Assembly (NCBI RefSeq): GCF_002105155.1
Contig: NW_019028984.1
Location: 558,001 to 622,000 of the forward strand
Origin: Lobosporangium transversale
Lineage: Eukaryota; Mortierellomycota; Mortierellomycetes; Mortierellales; Mortierellaceae
Length of the DNA: 64,000 nt
Direction of reading: 5' to 3'
The position numbers were made by a program, and so were the translations under genes. Positions 57,193-64,000 of the stretch are shown here, piece after piece. Each line of letters opens with the position of its first letter. Positions within the stretch are counted from its first letter, which is position 1. The notes below the pieces were generated by a model. It saw only the letters and a list, made by a program, of their open reading frames with translations. It ran no database searches and was not told the origin of the DNA.

Positions 57193-58033
57193 ATGCCTCT
57201 GACTTCAAGCTCCTGTACTGCCGCCCTCAGGACAGCTGTTCGTCGTGCTGCCATTGTCAGTGCCCCTTCTACTGCCGCCATTTCCTATTCACATGTTTCC
57301 AGCTCTGTCTCCAATGGATTCGTAAAGAGGTTTAATACCCTCCAACCTACATGGGCTTTCCATGGACTTCATCACCAACGCTTCATGTCCACTTCTACTC
57401 AACGTAAAGAAACCCTTCTAAAAGAAAGCAGATACTCTGATTCTTTGCCTTTTGACGTTGTCAATTGTCTTTTTTGTTTCTGTCCGTTGGACACCTTTCT
57501 GACAATTTGTTTTTTTTTTTTTTTTTTTTTTTTCTATTTGATTAAAAAAAGTTCGTGGTAAGACCATGAAGACACCTTACTGGAGATCCTCAGGCGCATC
57601 TTCTAAGACATTGATTGCTGCTGGCGCTGCAACGACTTGTATCTTTGGACCCCTTGTCTGGGCCAGATCCTTTGGTTCTTTCAAGAACATTGCTTATTGT
57701 GCTGCCGGTTCTCCTTCTACAACCAAGCCAGGTATAATTATTGCAAAACAAGTATAAGAAAGAAAAAAGAAAAAAAAAAAAAAAAAAAAAAAAGTAGATG
57801 TAATTCGATACATCCTTTATCTCACAAGAACCTTCTTTTTCTTTTTTTTTTTCTTTTTTTTTTTTTTTTGTTGTTGTTGTTTGTTTGCTTGTTTGTAAGC
57901 CAATATCCCATCTACTCCCCCACGTAGTAGTGGTAAGTCATGGTAAAGGTGCTGGAGCAGATAGGCAATATCAATCAAAAGCCAGTTTTGGTTATTAACG
58001 ATCAAATCGCCATGTCATTTTATTCTTTTTGTT

Positions 58034-58067
<34 letters not shown>

Positions 58068-58424
58068 ACAGCTAGGATCCTTGGGGAGAAGGACCCGTTG
58101 ATCAATAGCAAGGAAATCACATTTGGTGCGGCAATGGGTGTATGTTCCGGCTATCTTTTCAAGAAGCTGGGTAAGATGTTTGTCCTGGTTGCTGGTCTTG
58201 GTTTCGTTACTTTGCAGCTGTTAGCCAACTCTGGATACATCTCCGTCAACTGGGTACTGATCGAATCAAAATTCAAGGACCAACTTGACCTGGATAAGGA
58301 TGGCAAGGTGACTGCAAAGGATGCAAAGCATGGTCTTGACTGGATCATTGAGTTCTTGACTAGGAACTTTCAGTTCAGGTCAACATTCGCAGGAGGATTC
58401 TACGTGGGTTTCCATTATGGATAA
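57193..58424 (+). CDS. FUN14-family mitochondrial membrane protein
   Basis: Four exons (57193-57403, 57552-57731, 57900-57932, 58072-58424) give 258 residues. The N-terminus is a long mitochondrial presequence (TAALRTAVRRAAIVSAPS, later RFMSTSTQ). A hydrophobic segment (LIAAGAATTCIFGPLVWA) follows. The FUN14 domain starts with SKEITFGAAMGVCSGYLFKK and LGKMFVLVAGLGFVTLQLLA and ends with FAGGFYVGFHYG. Between the membrane segments lies an EF-hand-like loop (DLDKDGKVTAKD) that would face the intermembrane space or matrix and may bind calcium. FUN14 proteins sit in the outer membrane in animals (FUNDC1, mitophagy receptor); fungal members are less known. I saw no clear LC3-type YxxL motif in the short N-terminal tail. 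Introns carry T and A runs, and intron 3 is A37 followed by ttacag. Confidence 0.87.
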
Positions 58425-58533
58425 ATAACACCAATAAAAAGAAGAAAAAGAGACGCGCGAAATCACAGTGCTCGATAAAAGGTTGTTGTAATTAATACAC
58501 AATTGCCCAATTGCCCTATTGCTTTAATTCGAT

Positions 58534-58566
<33 letters not shown>

Positions 58567-58646
58567 CCAAACTAGAATACCGGCAATCACGTGCATCCTT
58601 AATCCCATCAAGTCATCCTCAGAGACACGCGCTTTCCTTCAGTCGC

Positions 58647-58988
58647 ATGCATCTCACCATGAGCAAGTCAATCAACTCAAACTTCATCACACCCAAAGAC
58701 ATTCCTACTCTACAAGAGTGTTATAAGGAATATCCAAAACCTACTCAAGGTATATCCTCGATGATCAATATCTTTGCATCTTTTAAAAAAGGAGAGGAAA
58801 GAAAAAGGGCTTTTTTTTGATTTGACGCTTTACTCTTTCAAATCAATAGAGCCGGACAATGCCCCCGATCTGATAATCAGTCGCCTTTTGTCTCTTTGGT
58901 AACCAAGGCTTTCTATAGATTTTTGTTTTATTTTATCTTTTTTAAAAAAAATTGTACCGTTTGATCTGATTGTAAAATATATGATATG

Positions 58989-59022
<34 letters not shown>

Positions 59023-59348
59023 GGTTTTTTTTGGATATGGGTATGGGTATGATTAAGGCAAGGTGATATGACAACGCTCAAGATCGATGCCATTGGTAAG
59101 TTGGACTAAAGATTTGCTTTGATCTTGGTGTCTTGTCTTTATCCTTTATTCTTTTTATTCTATTTTTTTTTTATTTTTTTTATTTTTTTTTCCTTCTTCT
59201 AACGCTCAATTGCTGATATCTTCATTAGTGAACGCGGCGAATGAAAGTCTTTTAGGTGGAGGAGGAAGTAAGTTTGTTTGGATCCATTCTTGACTTTTTT
59301 TTTTTTTTTTTTTTTCCTTTTCTTTTTCTTACTAATATTTCTCTCATC

Positions 59349-59386
<38 letters not shown>

Positions 59387-60298
59387 GATGGGGCTATCCA
59401 TCGAGCTGCTGGAAGAGAGCTCTTGGCCGAGTGTCAAACTCTTGGTGGATGCAAAACAGGAGTAAGTAGTAAGAGAAGAGAAAGACGTGATCTAAACAGA
59501 CAAACAAACAAAAAGAAAATATTATTAATCCATCTGGATACGCTGGTTTCCTAGAGCGCAAAGATCACAAAGGGTTACAGATTGCCATCGCGTCGTAAGT
59601 TTTTCGCTTTATTATTATTATTATTATTATCTGCCGCTTTGCGCTTTTCCTTTCCTTTTCTTTTCTTTTCTTTTCTTTTCTTTCTTACAAATGCTTTGCC
59701 TGTACGTTTTTTTTTTATAGATGTAATTCACACAGTTGGGCCTATAGGCGAAAAGCCAGATCTATTGGCAAGCTGCTACAGGAACGTACTAGATGTCGTG
59801 CGTGAGAATCAATTAAAGACAGTGGTATGCGATGACTTATACAACCGATTTTTTTCTTCTTCTTCTTCTTCTTCTTCTTCTTTTTCTTCTTCCTCTTATA
59901 CTAATGTTCAATCCATGGTTATGAGATTAGGCATTTTGCTGCGTGTCGACTGGTGTTTATGGATATGATAATACCAAAGCTGCACATGTTGCACTCCGTA
60001 CAGTTGGGGATTGGCTTCGAGAGAACTATGACTATACAAAGCAGGTATGAGTGTGTGTGTGTGTTTTTTCTTTTTCTTTTTTCTTTTTTTTTTTTTTTTT
60101 TAAAATATATATTTACTCATTGTCTTTATTATGCTCGTCTTCTTTTTCGTCTGTCTACCTCGTTGGAACCACTAGATGGAGCGAGTTATTTTCTGCACAT
60201 TCCTGGACAAGGACCAGCAGATCTACAAAAAGCTCTTACCAATCTACTTTCCCGAGCCTCAGCCAGATACTACAAACCAAGATCCTGAAGTGAACTGA
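58647..60298 (+). CDS. MacroD-type macrodomain protein (ADP-ribosyl hydrolase)
   Basis: Nine small exons (58647-58749, 58850-58898, 59058-59095, 59229-59267, 59385-59461, 59555-59594, 59721-59824, 59931-60044, 60176-60298) give 228 residues with consistent phase. The macrodomain is complete: [97 protein letters not shown]. These are the MacroD-class signatures, including both ADP-ribose loops and the Asn/Asp of NAAN and GGGGxDGAIH. Such enzymes remove mono-ADP-ribose from acidic residues and deacetylate O-acetyl-ADP-ribose in nucleus, cytosol or mitochondria. The start at 58647 (MHLTMSK) was chosen because upstream codons derive from an A run; 58659 is an alternative. Intron 4 ends as 34 A followed by G, with no pyrimidine tract. 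No single long frame reveals this gene. Confidence 0.93.
59350..59383 (+). repeat. A34 run forming the 3' end of macrodomain intron 4
   Basis: The last A of the run and the following G (59384) are the AG of the 3' splice site, as fixed by the macrodomain frame on both sides. Confidence 0.88.
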
Positions 60299-60776
60299 TT
60301 CTCTCTCTCTCCTTTTTTTTTTTTTTTTTAAGAAAAAAGTTAAATAAAGGGAAAGCCTTTTTTTATAATCTCACGAATGTATGTCTCGGATAGGATGAAC
60401 CAAAGTTTTTCATTTTGCTCATCTCTTCCATAGCTGCTGTGCACAGCATGTATGAACCCTTTTTTTTATTATTATTGTGGATTCCTAACCTAATGAATTG
60501 ACCATGAGATTGCTCTTCTTAATCTCTTAATCTTCTTTGAATACAACAAGTATACTTTATATACATTTATACTATATAATATATAGATATACATCATGGT
60601 TTTTTTTTTTTTTTTTTTTTTTTTTCCTCACGATTATTTTTTTTCAGTGGCAATAATAAAAAAAAAGAAAAACTCCACAGATCTCACGTCTTTGATCACA
60701 GGACATGTGCCGTAAGATGAAAGTGACGTAAAAAGACTGAAGAATGCCAAGGAATTACTTTTTACACTCTTTTTTT

Positions 60777-60808
<32 letters not shown>

Positions 60809-60944
60809 TAGTCAACTTCAAACACTCTTTCTTCTTTTTATACATTTTTTAGATTTCTTCAAAACGGCATCGATTACTCGTTCGCAGAACTTCCTCCTTC
60901 TTGTCCTTGTCATTCTCTTACTCTCTTCATATTTTAGCTACACC
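60299..60944. other. Intergenic, macrodomain gene end to next start
   Basis: A gttaaataaaggg signal near 60340 probably ends the macrodomain mRNA. T runs occur at about 60311-60328 and 60600-60625, and (CTTT)n at 60779-60811. The bases before 60945 are pyrimidine-rich. No gene is seen. Confidence 0.5.
60779..60811 (+). repeat. (CTTT)n microsatellite
   Basis: About eight tandem CTTT units about 135 bp upstream of the ATG at 60945. Confidence 0.85.
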
Positions 60945-61091
60945 ATGGCTTCTATTTCTGCTGAATTCCAGGCCCTTGGCCAGTCACTACAGAACCTCCG
61001 CAATATTAAGGGCCATTGGGATGGCGGTGAATCCAATCCAGCTGTCGACAACTTTAACGGCGAGAAGCACCAGACACTTATGGTAATGGTC

Positions 61092-61130
<39 letters not shown>

Positions 61131-61464
61131 TAAAATAAAAAGTGGCAAATGTGAAGTGTGAGAATGTGAGAATGGAAATGACAGAACTTGCATGGACTTT
61201 TATTTTTTATTTTTATATAAAAAAATGCCTATTCGTTCTTCTTTCTCTTTCTCTTTCTCTTTCTCTTTCTCGTTCTTTCTCTTTCTCTTTCTCTTTTTTT
61301 CCCTTTTCTCTTCTCTCCTTTGTACCATGCTGGGTGTGCATGACATTGCTGTGTTTCATCAGCTGTGAGGGTGTTGTCATGGGACGTCATCCTGTGGACG
61401 TATGAATGATACATCTTTTGTCCTTGTCCTTGTCCCTGTCCTGTGTTTGTTGATCAAAAAACTG

Positions 61465-61495
<31 letters not shown>

Positions 61496-61855
61496 TGGTA
61501 ATAGAAACTGGGCGAATACTTTGGTAAGCCTGGAACACCAGCAGCAGATATTCTGACGACAATGGGTCAGCCTGATGAGATCAGACAATCAATGGACGAG
61601 GCATTCCATGCGTCCCTGATGCCTGGTCCCGTTGTCGGAGGCACCGGTGGTCCAACTGCGTCTGCCAATGTCACGGGTGCAGGACTGGGGGATGTGAACA
61701 CGACAATGATGCCCTCCGGATCAAATGCTGACTCGGATGCACAGGTCATGTATTTCATCTACAAGTGGCGCGGTAACCACGATTATTTGTGGTTCAAGGT
61801 CGATGCCACGACCGAAAAAGTCCTTGAGAGCTCATGGTACCATGCATACGAATAA
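60945..61855 (+). CDS. Hypothetical protein, 162 residues, BamE/SmpA-like pattern
   Basis: Two exons (60945-61082, 61505-61855) give 162 residues. Exon 1 begins MASISAEFQALGQSLQNLRN and includes GHWDGGESNPAVDNFNGEK. After the 422 bp intron the frame continues KLGEYFGKPGTPAADILTTM, then GQPDEI, a Gly/Ala/Thr-rich loop, and a C-terminal strand pair VMYFIYKWRGNHDYLWFKVD followed by KVLESSWYHAYE. The order helix - (L/M)G.P(D/E) - loop - (Y/W)xYxWR...LWFxVD...KV is that of the BamE/SmpA-OmlA fold, seen as a composition and spacing resemblance only. There is no signal peptide. The intron holds a T22/A14 foldback (61091-61129) and a (tctttc)n tract (61235-61300). The function is unknown, but frame, splice sites and poly-pyrimidine promoter support a gene. 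Confidence 0.68.
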
Positions 61856-62842
61856 AAAGAGATATGCATACACACACATAATCCACATCCACATCCACAT
61901 CCACATCCACATCCATATTCACGGCATTGTTCTAACCTATGCTCCATCACTTTTGAAGAAAAAGGGAGGAACATGTACAAATCAAGCAAAAAAAAAAAAA
62001 AAAAAAAAAAAAAATACGTCTACTGTTAGTTACCGATTAGTTTTTTGTGTGTAGTTGCCGAACAAAAATCAAAATAAAATTAAAAGCAAAAAATAAAAAC
62101 AAGAATAAAAATTAAAATGTAAAATAAAAAATAAAAAAAGGTTGATCTGACAAAACAAACAAACAAAGAACGCCATCGTCATGGCACCATAACGGCATGG
62201 GATAAGATGATCAATCCCAATGGATGGTGAACAAACAAATGCATAGATTCTGTCTGGCATGGAAAACGAATGCAATAATCCTCCATCGCTTTTTATTTTA
62301 TTTTTGATTTCCTTCGAAAGGAGAGTCTGGGCAGGAGAAGGATCCTTTTTGGACGTCTTTGGATGAAATTGGATCTCTTTCGAATACATTATGTGCTGTG
62401 TGGCATGGGCCATGAGGACAACTTGTCTTTCTTTCTCTTTCTTCTTCTTCATCATCATCATCATCTTTCTTTTTTCTTTTTCTTTCTTCTTCTTCTTCTT
62501 CTGCTTCTACTTCCTCTCTTTAGAATTTACATTTACTCTCTCCAGCTCTCTCCTGTACACAGACATATATCCGTTGCCTCTTTGTCTTCATCTTTTCAGC
62601 CCCTTCTTTTTTTTTTCCCTCCCTCCCTATCCGCTATCCACGCGACGTTAAAAAAGAAAAATAAAATCAAACAACACGCAAATACTCATTCTTAACACAC
62701 ACATTGGTTTTTTTTACATAAATATATACAATTACAATTGTCCATTGTTGGAACATTCATTGAACGTCTTCAATCCTGATCCATTTGTAATTAGAATTCA
62801 CCTCATTGCGTATACACACATCTCTTGTTCTAAACACCACTA
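61856..62842. other. Intergenic, upstream of the SulP gene
   Basis: It begins with six tandem CCACAT units (61881-61915), an A run (61988-62014) and AT-rich repeats. From about 62420 to 62640 it is CT-rich with (ctt)n and (atc)n. It probably contains the SulP promoter and leader. The frames of 80-130 codons here are simple-sequence by-products. Confidence 0.5.
61881..61915 (+). repeat. (CCACAT)n hexamer repeat
   Basis: About six tandem copies lie 25 bp after the stop of the preceding gene, within its likely 3' untranslated region. This is not a telomere-type unit. Confidence 0.85.
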
Positions 62843-63410
62843 ATGGGTTCTCATTCATCTCCTGGGAGACCCAACAGTCAACAACGACGACACAACCATC
62901 ATGTTTCTGTAGCTTCACCTGACATCGTCTCAGCCTCGACTACGCCGCCTCCTACTACACATCACGTAGTAACAGAAACAGAAACATCGCCACACACAAC
63001 ATCCTCGGGAAATTTGACTACAACATTACTGACTACCCCTACGATATTGGATCAACCCTCTTCTTCTTCTTCTCTTTCTCATCCCCCTCCTTCTTCCTCT
63101 TCTTCTTCTTCTTCCGAACCAAAGAATGATATGTCTCTTGTTGCATCATCACGATCCCATGATCGACCACAACGTTCAACCCATGTCTCATCCACAGACT
63201 ATCCTGCCTCCTTCCGTTCCTCTGCAGATGAATCGACCACAACTAGATCAATTGAACCACCAAAGAAACGACTGTGGCAATGCAGAGTCCAAAACCTCAC
63301 TGATCTCCTTCTGGGCTTCCTTCGACGAAGGATCCCTATCCTGGCCTGGCTGATCAGTCATCCCTATGACTGGAAGAACCATTTGATCCAGGACTTGATT
63401 GCAGGCGTGA
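62843..63410 (+). CDS. SulP-family sulfate transporter, first exon (gene continues beyond the window)
   Basis: The first exon encodes about 189 residues up to a GTAAGT donor at 63411. Residues 1-135 are Ser/Thr/His-rich and disordered, with poly-Ser coded by ctt/tcc repeats. The last part, LLGFLRRRIPILAWLISHPYDWKNHLIQDLIAGVS, is the cytosolic start of SulP transporters (a P-I-L-x-W-L motif, then the DLIAG entry to the first membrane helix; quoted only up to RRRIPILAWL and DLIAGVS as key residues). The next exon would be expected to carry the VPQ motif. I could not find it before 64000, so the intron is either longer than 590 bp or the gene is broken. Family members take up sulfate at the plasma membrane. 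Confidence 0.7.
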
Positions 63411-63503
63411 GTAAGTGGGACTGGGCGACAACATTGTTTGTGTGCGTGTTTGTTGGTGGTCATCAGTTTAATCCAATTTAAGGTTAAATCTGAATGAGGT
63501 GCA

Positions 63504-63539
<36 letters not shown>

Positions 63540-64000
63540 CTTCTTTTCTTTGCATGTACTCTGCCCAAGTGGAGAACAGACCCATGGATGACAAGAGCAG
63601 GGCATTGTTGTGATGTTGTGAACCAGATCTAACTATGGAGTTATTTCTCATTGTCATACGAATTGTGCTCAAACATCTTTTTTCCTTGTCCTTGTGAAGA
63701 CATTGTTCTCTCCTTTAATATTGGGCTGAATGGACTCCTGTACATTATACACACAAATATAATGCAGATGCATCCTGAATTAGGGACAAAGAGAGACTTG
63801 CATTGACAAAAGAGGCATCGATCGTTTCTTTATTTCGACATCCAAAAAAATAGTCCTATCCATGTCCATCAAAAGAATCCACCACCAAATGTACACATAC
63901 TTGCATATCTCTCTTGCCCTTGTTTTATCGGCATCTTTGCATAACTGCTCTGCGGATTTCCCTTTTCTCTCGATGTTCTTCTTCCATCCAAAAATACACC
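63411..64000. other. Probable first intron of the SulP gene, or its downstream sequence
   Basis: It starts with the GTAAGT donor, carries a T32 run (63508-63539) and no recognisable transporter exon. At 590 bp or more it would be among the longest introns in the window, comparable to the 614 bp intron of the aspartic protease. Confidence 0.4.

Overview
The window looks like nuclear DNA of an early-diverging filamentous fungus, most likely Mortierellomycota. Genes are intron-rich, with many 50-130 bp GT-AG introns. Introns and spacers carry pure A or T runs of about 20-37 nt. Protein families include an F-box family of the type abundant in Mortierella-like fungi, a secreted M28 aminopeptidase, a yapsin-like aspartic protease, a metallothionein and a LARP1 that keeps its DM15 region. 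This placement is inferred from gene style and content, not from a search. No rRNA, convincing tRNA, CRISPR or viral gene was seen.

Layout. 1-2.5 kb: the end of an F-box gene (reverse) and a coiled-coil protein. 2.5-3.9 kb: one intact Tc1/mariner element. 4.2-7.2 kb: RAD54 (7 exons). 7.2-9 kb: decayed sequence. 9-12.6 kb: LARP1. 13-18.4 kb: two secreted peptidases in tandem. 18.4-22.7 kb: mostly empty, with one possible small secreted protein. 22.7-24 kb: a PASK-type kinase. 26-30.9 kb: a long low-complexity protein (reverse). 32-33.6 kb: aprataxin/Hnt3 (reverse). 34.2-35 kb: a three-exon metallothionein. 35.6-38.7 kb: an unknown protein, a probable mitochondrial protein (reverse) and histone H2B. 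40.8-42.5 kb: an F-box protein joined to an XPA-like module. 43.6-50.6 kb: a five-exon gene for a 2174-residue, mostly disordered repeat protein. 52.2-54.5 kb: a large inverted repeat whose two arms each encode the same small secreted Cys-rich protein. 55-64 kb: the BAR protein Hob3/Rvs161 (reverse), a FUN14 mitochondrial protein, a nine-exon MacroD-type macrodomain protein, a small unknown protein and the first exon of a SulP sulfate transporter.

Most genes are unrelated housekeeping or secreted functions and are not an operon-like cluster. RAD54, aprataxin, the XPA-like protein and the macrodomain protein all touch DNA repair or ADP-ribose biology, but nothing in the layout shows that they are co-regulated. 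The strongest unusual items are the inverted duplicate of the Cys-rich gene, where near-identical 820 bp arms end abruptly in diverged flanks (gene conversion likely), and the F-box/XPA-like fusion. Also notable are 3' splice sites sitting directly on oligo(A) and the five-unit tandem repeat in the giant disordered protein. Exon boundaries were set by hand from GT-AG sites, frame continuity and family similarity. Multi-exon models with a recognised family are firm; those without one are less so.
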